64,000 bases of DNA, taken from contig JAHXIQ010000001.1 in the NCBI GenBank assembly GCA_025655555.1, forward strand, positions 620,001 to 684,000, read 5' to 3'. The DNA comes from Candidatus Thiodiazotropha sp. (ex Myrtea sp. 'scaly one' KF741663). Its GTDB lineage: Bacteria; Pseudomonadota; Gammaproteobacteria; Chromatiales; Chromatiaceae. Every line of letters starts with the position of its first letter. Positions within the stretch are counted from its first letter, which is position 1. Made by a program: the position numbers and the translations under genes. Of the stretch, positions 36,546 to 46,069 are shown in pieces. The notes beneath the pieces are model-generated. The model was not told the origin of the DNA. It made no database searches and saw nothing but the letters and a program-made list of their open reading frames with translations.

Positions 36546-37433
36546 TCAGGTAGTCAGTGCCGCATATATCTTGGCTGCCACATCGGCGTCTGACAGATAG
36601 CCACTGATACCATGTCTGTTAGGTGTAGGGTTGTCGACATCCGTTTTGTTTTCAATAGATGGATCAACATCGAATCGATCATCATCAAGGGGATAAAGTG
36701 CGACTATGTCTCTTTCATCCATGGCATTGAACCACTTGACTGCACAAGCAGGATGGGCAATCGGCCTTACAGTTTTACGGATTGCCTTAACACCGAGGGG
36801 TGAACCAAGGGTAACAAAAAGTGGTATTTCCCATTCTTTCGCCTGCACATCCTTATTCAGAAGATTGTACGCAACTACTGTACCGAGTGAGTGGCTGACC
36901 ACCACAGTCTGGACACCTGGTGTAATGGCTTTGCGCACACCATCATTGATGGTCTTATGAATGACTTGATTTTTCATGTATTGATAAACGTCGCTTGTCG
37001 CCAACGCTATGCTTGCGCCACTTGCCCCCGGCACATATGTATCCACCGCCTTGAGAATACCCTGCAGCCATTCCCATTCCAGCGGCCCACGCTGTACAAC
37101 TTCAGCACCGGCAACCGCCTGGAGTTTCGTCTCGTCGATGTTTTCACGTTCTCGCAGCTCTTCAAACACTGCCTGAAAAAAAGCTTTTTGCGCATCGTCC
37201 TGGGCAGTACCCCTTACAATGATATCTGCCGCATCCCCGTTATCAGCACCATCAACCAGATCAAAAAGCGTCTGTCCGTAATAGGGGAACCGGATGTCGC
37301 TCTCCGTGACAGGCATGGGAAGATTGTTTTTCGCCAGACCCTTTTCAAAGGCATCGATCCATTCCGCTTTCAGCGCGATTGAGTCTTTGTGTTGTTGTGA
37401 TCTGCCATGAATAAAAACCAGTTGCTTGGTCAT
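36546..37433 (-). CDS. Alpha/beta-hydrolase-like serine hydrolase
   Basis: 295 residues. First strand and oxyanion region: QLVFIHGRSQQH (5-15). The nucleophile elbow is VVVSHSLGTVV with S182. Acid and base candidates are D239/D242 and H274 (PNRHGISGYL). No signal peptide, so cytosolic. It could be a lipase, esterase or thioesterase; substrate unknown. The start overlaps the stop of the caspase-like gene (ATGA at 37430-37433), so the two are translationally coupled and likely work together. Confidence 0.82.
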   Translation of the reverse strand: MTKQLVFIHGRSQQHKDSIALKAEWIDAFEKGLAKNNLPMPVTESDIRFPYYGQTLFDLVDGADNGDAADIIVRGTAQDDAQKAFFQAVFEELRERENIDETKLQAVAGAEVVQRGPLEWEWLQGILKAVDTYVPGASGASIALATSDVYQYMKNQVIHKTINDGVRKAITPGVQTVVVSHSLGTVVAYNLLNKDVQAKEWEIPLFVTLGSPLGVKAIRKTVRPIAHPACAVKWFNAMDERDIVALYPLDDDRFDVDPSIENKTDVDNPTPNRHGISGYLSDADVAAKIYAALTT

Positions 37434-39178
37434 AACACCACTCCTTGCTTAAGTGCCTTGTGAATCAGCGCTGCCCCTTCGGGATTAAACATCGTCCAAG
37501 GTGAATTCAGAAGATAGCGCTCCATACCATCGAAGGGCCGGGGAAACCTGACTCTATGGGCAGCCAACTGTGCCCAGCCCTGAGCCAACAGAGGTACAAA
37601 CCCCATGACTGCACGATCACTGCCGATCTTCGTGTCACGCAACTCACCGGCAAGCAGTGCCAGATCGAAGAAACGCGCACCGATATCACCCCGCATATAC
37701 CCACACATTTTTTTTATCAGATCCGTTCTTTGCAGATCCTGATAAGCATAAGCAGCATAGACCGCGAGCGCGGGATCCACACTCTTGGCATACTGCATCT
37801 GACGGGCCAATTTGAGTGCATCCTTCTGATCCAGTCGAAACACCCCATTGAGTGTTGAGGAGGATGCAACGGCACGCAGTGTTCGAACCTCAGCCGCCCG
37901 TTGTTCGAACATGGACCAGCGATGACTATTGGCAGAAGGCTCATAAGCCACATCCACCAGTTCTCCATCATCAATCGTCAAGGCACAGAGAAACTCAGAT
38001 ATGGCCGGCAACACGATAGCCGCACCGGTATCAAGCGTCAGCAGTACGCTGGCATAGGGTCCGTTGTTCACTTGCACACGCAGGTCGTCAATTGGCTGGT
38101 CAGGTTCTTCGACCCAGGCGCCCTTGGAGTAGGCCTTCGTGAACAGCGCCCCACGAATCTTGAATCCACACTGGGTCTCATGATGCATAGGACCAAACGG
38201 TGCTGCGGCACTTGTCAGAGTGGTGGAGAGATCATCACTCCCCCCTGATGCAACATTGCGCAAGCGAACACTATCTACGATTTGATCTGCTGCTTCACCA
38301 TCGAGGGCAGAGTCAAGCAATGCTTGAGAGACCGCTACCGGACTGTCGGGCACCGACACCCGCGCTCTCCCGCTGCGAGTCCTTCGAGGCGGTTTTACGT
38401 CTGCTTTTTTTAGCTTTGCCAGCCAGGTATTACTATCAGAGGTAATACGCGCATCAGGCACCTGTATGATTTTCGTTTGCAGACCAAGCCGTGCAATCTC
38501 TTGCGTCACCTCATCATAGAGATGTTGCTTCAGCTTACGTGGCCGGACAAACCCGGTTGAATCATCCGCCCAGTCAATGACTGTATTCGGCGCCCCCTGA
38601 AGAGAGTCTAACAGCACTCCCGTATACAAGGCCTTGTATTCGTTAGTGGTGATCGCAGGGTTTTTTAGTTCGTGTGCCGGGCGTCCCAGTGTGCAGGCAA
38701 AAAACTGGTCGACAGGTTGCTCCAGTCCGCCCCCACCCTCATTGGGAAAAATCTGTCCACCTGTAACAAATTGCGCCTGAATTCCATCGGCCGCTGTGCG
38801 ACACGCATCCGAGATGAGGATCACATGAGGGATACCACAATAAGCAGCCAGGAGGGCACTACCCCTGACATTGACCGCTTCATCCGGATCATCGGGCGCA
38901 TCACTCAGCAACCAGTATTCACTGTAACGGATATTGACACCGTGGCCGGCAAAGTAGACAAGCAACTGTTCGACATTGCCCTTATTAACAATGTTTTTTA
39001 CAGCGTCCTTGACCTTTCCAATCGTAACCTTGGCACGTTGATCAGTAATGACCTTGACAGGATCTACACCCTGCGTCCGCGCCCATTTTGCAAAGCGCCG
39101 AGCCCCTTTGGCTGCATCATTGAGCTTAGGCAAGCCGCCGGTTTTATCGACTCCTATCACCACAGCTGCTCGTTTCAT
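37430..39178 (-). CDS. Caspase-like cysteine protease (C14 family)
   Basis: 582 residues. The caspase-like domain is N-terminal (about 1-260): VVIGVDKTG, then the catalytic His in VYFAGHGV (H79) and the catalytic Cys in ISDACRTAADG (C126). An about 300-residue C-terminal region follows with no recognised motif; it could be a sensor or an adaptor. No signal peptide. It is coupled to the serine hydrolase gene. A minus-strand promoter is expected in the 39179-39584 gap, where one copy of the 265-bp element sits. Bacterial caspase-like proteases often act in regulated cell death or immunity; whether this one does is inference. Confidence 0.88.
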   Translation of the reverse strand: MKRAAVVIGVDKTGGLPKLNDAAKGARRFAKWARTQGVDPVKVITDQRAKVTIGKVKDAVKNIVNKGNVEQLLVYFAGHGVNIRYSEYWLLSDAPDDPDEAVNVRGSALLAAYCGIPHVILISDACRTAADGIQAQFVTGGQIFPNEGGGGLEQPVDQFFACTLGRPAHELKNPAITTNEYKALYTGVLLDSLQGAPNTVIDWADDSTGFVRPRKLKQHLYDEVTQEIARLGLQTKIIQVPDARITSDSNTWLAKLKKADVKPPRRTRSGRARVSVPDSPVAVSQALLDSALDGEAADQIVDSVRLRNVASGGSDDLSTTLTSAAAPFGPMHHETQCGFKIRGALFTKAYSKGAWVEEPDQPIDDLRVQVNNGPYASVLLTLDTGAAIVLPAISEFLCALTIDDGELVDVAYEPSANSHRWSMFEQRAAEVRTLRAVASSSTLNGVFRLDQKDALKLARQMQYAKSVDPALAVYAAYAYQDLQRTDLIKKMCGYMRGDIGARFFDLALLAGELRDTKIGSDRAVMGFVPLLAQGWAQLAAHRVRFPRPFDGMERYLLNSPWTMFNPEGAALIHKALKQGVVL

Positions 39179-39266
39179 GGTCTGCGTCTCTCCCTTTAAT
39201 CAGATCCCACTAACCGTTTATGCGCTAGACTAACCTTATTGATCCAGATATTTACCCGGCAACCTA

Positions 39267-39531
39267 GGGCCTGTTAACACTAATCCAATACGCCCTGCTG
39301 GAGCTGTTTTTGTACCCAGCAAGGCAGAATGAGCGTGGTGTAGCCCGGCTACATGAGCGAATGATAACGCCGCTGGGTGCAAAAACAGCCCCAGCCCTTC
39401 GGGTTGAGCCTGAAAAAGCACCACTCTGTGTTGCTCGTCGCTCATTTGGAATAACCAAACTTCTCTCCTCGCGCCTTGATTGGCGCTTTTTCAGGCTCAA
39501 CAGGGCGCATTGGATTAGTGTTAACAGGCCC
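39267..39531. mobile_element. MITE-like element, copy A (265 bp)
   Basis: Both ends carry about 30-bp terminal inverted repeats beginning GGGCCTGTTAACAC. The interior has further palindromes (GTAGCCCGGCTAC). It lies between the divergent caspase-like and CHAT genes. The left flank is TA, the right GA, so a TA target duplication is only half visible. No transposase inside. Near-identical to copy B but in opposite orientation. Confidence 0.85.
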
Positions 39532-39584
39532 GAATATGCAGTTTTGATAATAAGAACATATAGCATCAGGCAAGGAGGATTGCC

Positions 39585-42500
39585 ATGACAAGCATGTCAG
39601 ACGAAGAGGTCGTTCAGGCTCTCTACGCACCAGCCCTGAACATCCTTCAAGGCGTGATCAGCTACGAGAATGCTGTTGAGCAGATGGACATGCAACAGAT
39701 CGCAGCTTCACTTAGCGATGGATTAGTGATTCAGATCTCCCGTGAAGCTTTTAACCTCATCAAACAACCAGAGCCGAAATGGCAACCCGCCATCGCTTTA
39801 CAGATATTGCTCTATGCCTGTCTCGATGCGCGTAGCGAACCACCTCCACACTCAGTGCTCGAAGAGCTGGCGTGGAACTTCGTCAGTGCAACTTCAAGGG
39901 CACTCTGGTTTGTGCCGGACCCCTGGCTCTACAAACAGGCGACCGAGAAAGGAGCTGCAGCAGTCGAGCTGGCTAAAAAACATGACAACTTGCCGGGCGC
40001 AGGCGATCTGCTTCACGCACTTGGCACCTTGAATCTGGATCCCTACGGCGCCAATCGCGCAGTCGCAATGTTCGATCAGGAAATGCAAACCTGGCGGGGC
40101 CGTGCCAGCAATGGAGAAACCTGGAACCATATCCACTACTACGACCTGGAGGCGGATGGCTATCCGAGCATTCAGCAGGCCTACGATGCCGCAGCAAAAT
40201 ACTATCGGGAAGCCGCTTCGCTTAGAGAGGGACGCGCACGCGCACTGTCACTGAAAGCACTGGCGCAAACACTTTACAATAGCCACGAACAAAAACTGCC
40301 CTACGATAAAGCGGAAATCGAACAAGCAGCCAGAGAGGCGCTCGAGTACTTTGATGAGAAGGAAGACCCTGCCGTTTATTTCGAGACGCTCAGCTACCTG
40401 AAGTTTGCAGCGGGTAGTGATAGTGATATTTCAGGCGGGTTTCCCAAAGATTGGCTGGAGGGTTCCATTGATCGTTCAGTCAAACGCCTGGGTGAGGAAA
40501 AAACAGTTCAACTCGTCAGCCAAGCCTATGCCAATATCGATGATTACCCGCAATTATTGCGTATTTTACTCGATGCGGCATCTCTGTTTAAACATAGTAT
40601 CAGAGATGATTTTTATCACCTGGCTGTCATAAGAACATTCATTCGTTCGGTTGGAGCGGCGACCTTTGACCTTAACAATCCCCCAAAGGAATCCATTGAG
40701 GATTTATTTAACATCGCCACGGCGTCAGCTAACAAGGAAGACTGGGACCCTGCCCGCTATGCCGCCGCACTTCTCGCACTTGCAGACGTATCTGTCGCCA
40801 CGAACGAAGAAGCCATTGCTATCCAGATCGTGGATATGGCAACCAAGACCGCACCCTACGCCTTGGAAAAAATCCATAACTCCATCGCTCATCTGCGCGC
40901 ACAGTTACTACGAAATGATGGCGTGAATGCCTATAGGCGAGATGACTGGAACGAAAGCACGAGCCGCTATGCTGAAGCGCTGTCTTCATTTCTTGATTTA
41001 GGTGAGGCACGACACATCAGTAAATCACTGACCGAACTTAGTGACGTGGTTAAACTCGGCGATGATGAAGCAGCCGTCTCAGTCTGTGCAATTCTGGAGG
41101 ATAAGATAGATTCAATCGAGGTACTTGCCGGCGATCAAGTCACTGAGCAGATACGCACGTTAATTGAATACGCCGTTCGTAATCAGCTAGATCACAATGC
41201 CAACACCCATGTCCTTTGGCGGCTCATGCAGCTTTCCAGTGCACGGCGATTTGCTGCCATGTTGGCGGCGGGGAGCGCTCACCAACTACGTTCAGAGTTT
41301 ATCGCACCGCATATGCTTGAACAGATCGATGAACTACGCAGACAGGTTTTCCTTGAAGGGTACGTAGTGACTGCCAGCGACCGGCTGACAGACTCTGTAT
41401 TACTCAGCCCTTATGCCGCGGATGGAATAAGAATGAGCGGGAACGTGGCCGCTGAACAACTGGCAAACCTGGAGCACCAATATGACAGAGTGCTCAACCA
41501 CGCTATGGCTCAGACGGCGATGGGGAAAGTGGGACTACTGGCGGCGGAATCCGATGTGCAAGCTTATCTTGGCCCTACAGATGTCATTGTTCAGCTTTTC
41601 ACAGTCGATGCATCAAGAGACGGGATGGCACCGGCAATACTCTTATCTGCTGTCACCACTCGTGAGGACTCAACATGGATGGCCGTCAAATTCGGCAACC
41701 AACCTCGCATGAAAATGGAGATTGACGGCGTTGCAGTCGAAATGACCGAACTCAGTGCCATGGTTGAGTCGTTACGTACACATATCCAGGAAGACCCCGA
41801 AGATGAACCACTCAACGAGGATGCAATTTCGTCAATCGAGTCGATCACGGGTTTACTGACAAATCCGATACAGCAGCGCCTAAACGAACTACATCAGGCG
41901 GGAAAACGCCACTTGTGCTTTGTCCCGCCAGGACCACTGGCCTATACACCCTTCCATGTTCTTGGCGAGGTCCCGGGTGCTCTGCAGTCATCCTGGACCA
42001 TCACCTATCTCCCGACACTACAGCTACTGGTGCGCAACTACGGCGGTCCGGCACTACTGCGCAGACGTGATACAAACGTCAGTGCATGCGGAATCTCTTT
42101 TAAAGACAATACCGATGGTTACGACGAATTACCTGAAACCATTTCGGAAGCACGTGCAGTAGCAAAGACCATGGGTGGGAAACTTCTACTGGAGGAGGAT
42201 GCCACTGAGCGCAATCTGAAACATGCGATGCTGACTTCAGAATATGTGCATATTTGTACCCACGGGTACCAGAACGTGGTTGCACCCTGCTTTCATAAAC
42301 TGGTCCTGTCACCTGATGATGAGGATGACGGCAATCTGCATGCACATGAACTGCTCGGCATGGATCTCAGAGGCTTGAATCTCGTCACACTCAGTGCCTG
42401 CGAAACCGCTCTCGGGAGATTTGATCGTGGCATGAATCCGCACGGCCTGCCCGCCACACTGCTGTCAGCCGGCACAGAAACCGTCATCGGTACCCTGTGG

Positions 42501-42668
42501 GAGATTGAATCAACTTGCTCCGAACGGTTCTTCACTACACTCTACACATTACTTGGCAAGGGGCAGAGCAAATTGGCTGCTTACAACGAGGCACTGCAAG
42601 TCACACGGGAGCATCACCCGGAATTTAGAGATTGGGGCGCGTTCTACTTTCTGGGAGATTGGAACTAG
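39585..42668 (+). CDS. CHAT-domain protease with a long helical N-terminal region
   Basis: 1027 residues. The N-terminal about 550 residues are helical and repeat-like, consistent with TPR-type repeats though no clean consensus was drawn. The C-terminal CHAT protease domain (about 680-1027) has the catalytic His in YVHICTHGY (H893) and Cys in TLSACETALG (C939), 46 residues apart. CHAT proteases are caspase relatives, often in defence or programmed cell death systems. A strong ribosome-binding site (AAGGAGGA) precedes the ATG. The stop codon TAG is formed by the TA target site plus the first G of MITE copy B. The gene is bracketed by inverted MITE copies. Confidence 0.9.
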   Translation: MTSMSDEEVVQALYAPALNILQGVISYENAVEQMDMQQIAASLSDGLVIQISREAFNLIKQPEPKWQPAIALQILLYACLDARSEPPPHSVLEELAWNFVSATSRALWFVPDPWLYKQATEKGAAAVELAKKHDNLPGAGDLLHALGTLNLDPYGANRAVAMFDQEMQTWRGRASNGETWNHIHYYDLEADGYPSIQQAYDAAAKYYREAASLREGRARALSLKALAQTLYNSHEQKLPYDKAEIEQAAREALEYFDEKEDPAVYFETLSYLKFAAGSDSDISGGFPKDWLEGSIDRSVKRLGEEKTVQLVSQAYANIDDYPQLLRILLDAASLFKHSIRDDFYHLAVIRTFIRSVGAATFDLNNPPKESIEDLFNIATASANKEDWDPARYAAALLALADVSVATNEEAIAIQIVDMATKTAPYALEKIHNSIAHLRAQLLRNDGVNAYRRDDWNESTSRYAEALSSFLDLGEARHISKSLTELSDVVKLGDDEAAVSVCAILEDKIDSIEVLAGDQVTEQIRTLIEYAVRNQLDHNANTHVLWRLMQLSSARRFAAMLAAGSAHQLRSEFIAPHMLEQIDELRRQVFLEGYVVTASDRLTDSVLLSPYAADGIRMSGNVAAEQLANLEHQYDRVLNHAMAQTAMGKVGLLAAESDVQAYLGPTDVIVQLFTVDASRDGMAPAILLSAVTTREDSTWMAVKFGNQPRMKMEIDGVAVEMTELSAMVESLRTHIQEDPEDEPLNEDAISSIESITGLLTNPIQQRLNELHQAGKRHLCFVPPGPLAYTPFHVLGEVPGALQSSWTITYLPTLQLLVRNYGGPALLRRRDTNVSACGISFKDNTDGYDELPETISEARAVAKTMGGKLLLEEDATERNLKHAMLTSEYVHICTHGYQNVVAPCFHKLVLSPDDEDDGNLHAHELLGMDLRGLNLVTLSACETALGRFDRGMNPHGLPATLLSAGTETVIGTLWEIESTCSERFFTTLYTLLGKGQSKLAAYNEALQVTREHHPEFRDWGAFYFLGDWN

Positions 42669-42932
42669 GGCCTGTTAACACTAATCCAATGCGCCCTGTT
42701 GAGCCTGAAAAAGAGCCAATCAAGGCGTGAGGAGAGAAGTTTGGTTGTTCCAAATGAGCGACGAGCAACACCGAGTGGCGCTTTTTCAGGCTCAACCCGA
42801 AGGGCTGGGGCTGTTTTTGCACCCAGCGGCGTTATCATTCGCTCATGTAGCCGGGCTACACCACGCTCATTCTGCCTTGCTGGGTACAAAAACAGCTCCA
42901 GCAGGGCGTATTGGATTAGTGTTAACAGACCC
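42668..42932. mobile_element. MITE-like element, copy B (265 bp)
   Basis: Same length as copy A, in inverse orientation, with the same terminal repeats. It is flanked by TA on both sides (42666-42667 and 42933-42934), the target duplication of IS630/Tc1-mariner-type elements. Its first base is the G of the CHAT gene's stop codon. Confidence 0.88.
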
Positions 42933-42976
42933 TAAGGCCTGTAAAAATGATTTCGTAAATATGCTTTTTTATTCCG

Positions 42977-43795
42977 TTACACCAGGCAACGCCGAATGAT
43001 GTACCCGCCCGAGCGCTCATCCCGCTCCAATTCAAGTATGCCGTTGGTCTCCGCCTCTTCAAGCAGATCGCTAAATGAACGGAAGCCGTAATAGGATTCA
43101 CTGAAACCCGGCTTACGGCGTTTCAGGGTCTGCTTGATCATCGAACCCCAGATCTTTTCTCCCTCTCCCCGCTCTTCCATTAAAGCCTCATAGGTGGCAA
43201 CAATCAGATTCCAGGCATCCTGTTTTTTTGACTCTGCCGGTTTCTCGCTACCTTTCTTTGTGGATGTCTTAGCAGACTTTTTGCTACTTTTCGCGGTTCG
43301 CTTTCTTTGTGGCTTTTGTCGTTGAACAAGGTCGTCGTAATAGATGAATTCGTCACAATTGGCAATCAGGAGATCTGACGTTGAGTTCTTTACCCCAAGC
43401 CCGATAACCGTCTTGTTGTTTTCCCGCAATTTACTCACCAGGGGTGAAAAATCAGAATCACCACTGATCACGACAAAAGTATCGACATGCTCTTTCGTGT
43501 AGCAGAGATCAAGGGCATCGACGACCAAACGGATATCTGCTGAGTTTTTTCCGGATTGCCTCACATGTGGAATCTCGATCAGCTCGAAAGAGGCCTCGTG
43601 CATTGCCGGCCTGAATTCTTTGTATCTGGACCAATCGGCATAGGCCTTCTTGACGACGATATTGCCTTTGAGCAGAAGCTTTTCCAGCACTTTTAAAATA
43701 TCAAACTGTGCATAATCCGCATCTCTCACACCCAGCGCCACATTCTCAAAATCGCAGAACAGTGCCATGATTTTAGTGTCCGAGGATTGTGTCAT
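42977..43795 (-). CDS. NYN-domain (LabA/DUF88-like) putative ribonuclease with a C-terminal OST-HTH-like domain
   Basis: 272 residues. The N-terminal NYN/PIN-like domain (about 8-160) has the acidic residues of the family: FCDFENVALG, SADIRLVVDALDL and VISGDSDFSPLVSKLRE. A Lys/Ser-rich linker (about 165-200) leads to a C-terminal domain resembling OST-HTH/LOTUS (about 205-272, GSMIKQTLKRRKPGFSES). It likely cleaves or binds RNA. It is common in gammaproteobacteria; its place next to the protease block may be accidental. Confidence 0.88.
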   Translation of the reverse strand: MTQSSDTKIMALFCDFENVALGVRDADYAQFDILKVLEKLLLKGNIVVKKAYADWSRYKEFRPAMHEASFELIEIPHVRQSGKNSADIRLVVDALDLCYTKEHVDTFVVISGDSDFSPLVSKLRENNKTVIGLGVKNSTSDLLIANCDEFIYYDDLVQRQKPQRKRTAKSSKKSAKTSTKKGSEKPAESKKQDAWNLIVATYEALMEERGEGEKIWGSMIKQTLKRRKPGFSESYYGFRSFSDLLEEAETNGILELERDERSGGYIIRRCLV

Positions 43796-44134
43796 CTTGA
43801 GGGCCTCCTGGCCGGGCTTGATAGTACTCGCCGATAGTTTGGCGGCTAAAGGCTTGGCTTCACATAAAGCAGTCGACAGTTCGCTGATTTACACAGGCTA
43901 GCAGATAATCAAGCATATTACCCTGCCAGAAGACGTCCGCTATTACTGCGGAACAACCCACCAGTCTCCCCTCCACCGCGCATATAGCACTTTTTGATAA
44001 TATGATGAGAGATGACGCACCAGTTATCGTCAAAGCACTAAGCGGCCTTCGCGAGACTGGAGCGTTCTCTATAACCTATAATATGCGATGATTTCACGCT
44101 ATAACCCAAAGCCCATGGTAGCTGGAGCACGCCT
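43796..44134. other. Intergenic region, 339 bp, probable narX promoter
   Basis: TATAAT at 44077-44082 would suit a -10 box for narX, with a weak -35 (AGACTG) at 44054-44059. No NarL heptamer pair or FNR box was seen. Confidence 0.35.
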
Positions 44135-46069
44135 TTGAAACGTTCACTGTTACTCAGATTCGGCATTGTCATTTCCATTCTCTTTGTGGTTGCTGTTTCC
44201 GGCATGCTGAGCTCAGTCATCATCGCCGAAACGGCCGAAGGCTATGCCGCCGCCATCAATCAGGCCGGTACACTGCGCATGCAGTCCTACCGAATCACCA
44301 CCAGTCTGGTACACGGTACCGCCTACGAGAACGATTATTCCGCCAACAGAACCGACAACCTGGTAGAGGAATACAATCAGCGCCTCTTTAGCCCACGCAT
44401 CCAGAACGTTATCTCAAAGGGCCCCAGTCAGCGTGTGACTGAGACCTATCAAAAAGTAGAACGCCAATGGCAGGATACGATTCTTCCCAATCTCAATAAC
44501 TATCTGACCTATCAACGTGCTGCCGCACTTTCCAGCCTCAAGACAGAGCGGATCACCAGTTACCAGACAAAGCACCTAAGGCTGGTGGATAACTTCGTTG
44601 ATGACATTCACCGCTTCGTAGAGGCACTGGAGGTGGATGCAGAGAGAAAAAATGAACAGTTGAGGCTACTACAGATAGCACTTTTGTGCCTGACCTTCAT
44701 TCTGGTGATTGTCAGCCTCTATCTGATTAAGCGCTATGTACTCGCCCCACTGAACGACCTACTCACCTGTGCCAATGCAGCCCGTCATGGCGATTTTTCT
44801 GTGAGAAGCCGATTTCTCAGCGAGGATGAGCTGGGCCAGCTGGGCCAGGCCTTCAACGTCATGGCCGAGGACCTCTCTATCATCTATGCCGATCTTGAAG
44901 CACGCGTAAATGAGAAAACTCAGGATCTGGAGCGAAGTAACAGGACGCTTGAACTCCTCTACTCCGCCACCAAGCGATTGAGCGATTCAACGCTCGGCGC
45001 CGAGGTGCTCGAAGCGGTAATCCATGATATTGAGGACCTCATGGGTGTGGACAGCGGTACCATCTGTATCGGCCATCCCGGAGATGAACAAGCATACCGA
45101 TACGCATCCACAAGCCCCAGGGACATCGTTATCAAGGAGAAACCCGACAACCAATGCACCCTCTGTCTGGGACGAGGTAACTCTCATACCTTTCAGGTCA
45201 AAAGCCAGGGAACGGGAGATCTCGTCAACATCTTCTCAACCCCGATCAAAGATAAAAGCCAGCAATATGGCGTACTCCTGATTGAGTTTTCCAAGGAGAT
45301 GATCCTAGAGCCATGGCAGGAGCGCTTATTGGAAACTGTGGCAAGCCATATTGCACTGGCCATCAATGTTGCCCAGCAAGTTTCGGAAAGCCGCAGACTC
45401 TCTCTCCTTGAAGAGCGCAGCGTGATCGCACGGGAATTGCACGACTCAATCGCCCAGTCCCTCTCCTATTTAAAGATACAGGTCAGCCTACTGGAGAAGG
45501 CCGTCAGCGAAAATGCGGAGAGCACACAACTGCTTCACTCAACCGGTATACTCAGGTCGGCACTCAATGGTGCCTATCGGCAACTTCGGGAGTTGCTGAC
45601 AACTTTCCGCCTGCGCATCAGTGAGAATGAACTGGGTGGCGCGATCAAAACTACGGTCGATGAATTCTCTGAGCGGTCCGGTCTGTCTATCGAATACCTT
45701 AACCAGATAGGTAACTGTCAGTTCACCCCCAACGCCGAAATCCACATCATTCAGATTATCAGGGAGGCGTTATCCAATATCATCAGACATGCAGACGCCA
45801 CACGTGCAGGCGTCGCCCTACAATGCGACCAGGAGGGGATGGTCACTGTTACCGTAGAGGATGACGGCGTCGGCATTGATGACCAGCGTGATATGATGCA
45901 GCACTATGGCCTGCCTATCATGAAGGAACGAGCCGAGTGTCTGGGAGGGGATCTCAGTATCGTGGAGTCGAAATTGGGTGGCACGCAGATTAAATTGACC
46001 TTCAACATCAATAATTCAACCATTAACAAATCCAATCAATCATTCGTCGAGCAACTCAACAATGCCTGA
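44135..46069 (+). CDS. narX: Nitrate/nitrite sensor histidine kinase, NarX type
   Basis: 644 residues from a TTG or nearby start. Two transmembrane segments (about 8-31 and 178-199). Right after the first is the P-box INQAGTLRMQSYRI (41-54), the nitrate-binding signature of NarX/NarQ. HAMP (about 200-250), a GAF-like central region with C-T-L-C, then the dimerisation/phosphoacceptor block ARELHDSIAQSLSYLKIQVS and an HATPase domain (VEDDGVG). It phosphorylates NarL in response to nitrate. It overlaps narL by 8 bp and lies upstream of nap. Confidence 0.95.
   Translation: MKRSLLLRFGIVISILFVVAVSGMLSSVIIAETAEGYAAAINQAGTLRMQSYRITTSLVHGTAYENDYSANRTDNLVEEYNQRLFSPRIQNVISKGPSQRVTETYQKVERQWQDTILPNLNNYLTYQRAAALSSLKTERITSYQTKHLRLVDNFVDDIHRFVEALEVDAERKNEQLRLLQIALLCLTFILVIVSLYLIKRYVLAPLNDLLTCANAARHGDFSVRSRFLSEDELGQLGQAFNVMAEDLSIIYADLEARVNEKTQDLERSNRTLELLYSATKRLSDSTLGAEVLEAVIHDIEDLMGVDSGTICIGHPGDEQAYRYASTSPRDIVIKEKPDNQCTLCLGRGNSHTFQVKSQGTGDLVNIFSTPIKDKSQQYGVLLIEFSKEMILEPWQERLLETVASHIALAINVAQQVSESRRLSLLEERSVIARELHDSIAQSLSYLKIQVSLLEKAVSENAESTQLLHSTGILRSALNGAYRQLRELLTTFRLRISENELGGAIKTTVDEFSERSGLSIEYLNQIGNCQFTPNAEIHIIQIIREALSNIIRHADATRAGVALQCDQEGMVTVTVEDDGVGIDDQRDMMQHYGLPIMKERAECLGGDLSIVESKLGGTQIKLTFNINNSTINKSNQSFVEQLNNA

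Noticed and set aside
42665-42935. Open frames of 65-90 codons inside the 265-bp elements
   Set aside because: Present on both strands in several frames because of the palindromic content; none looks like a transposase.
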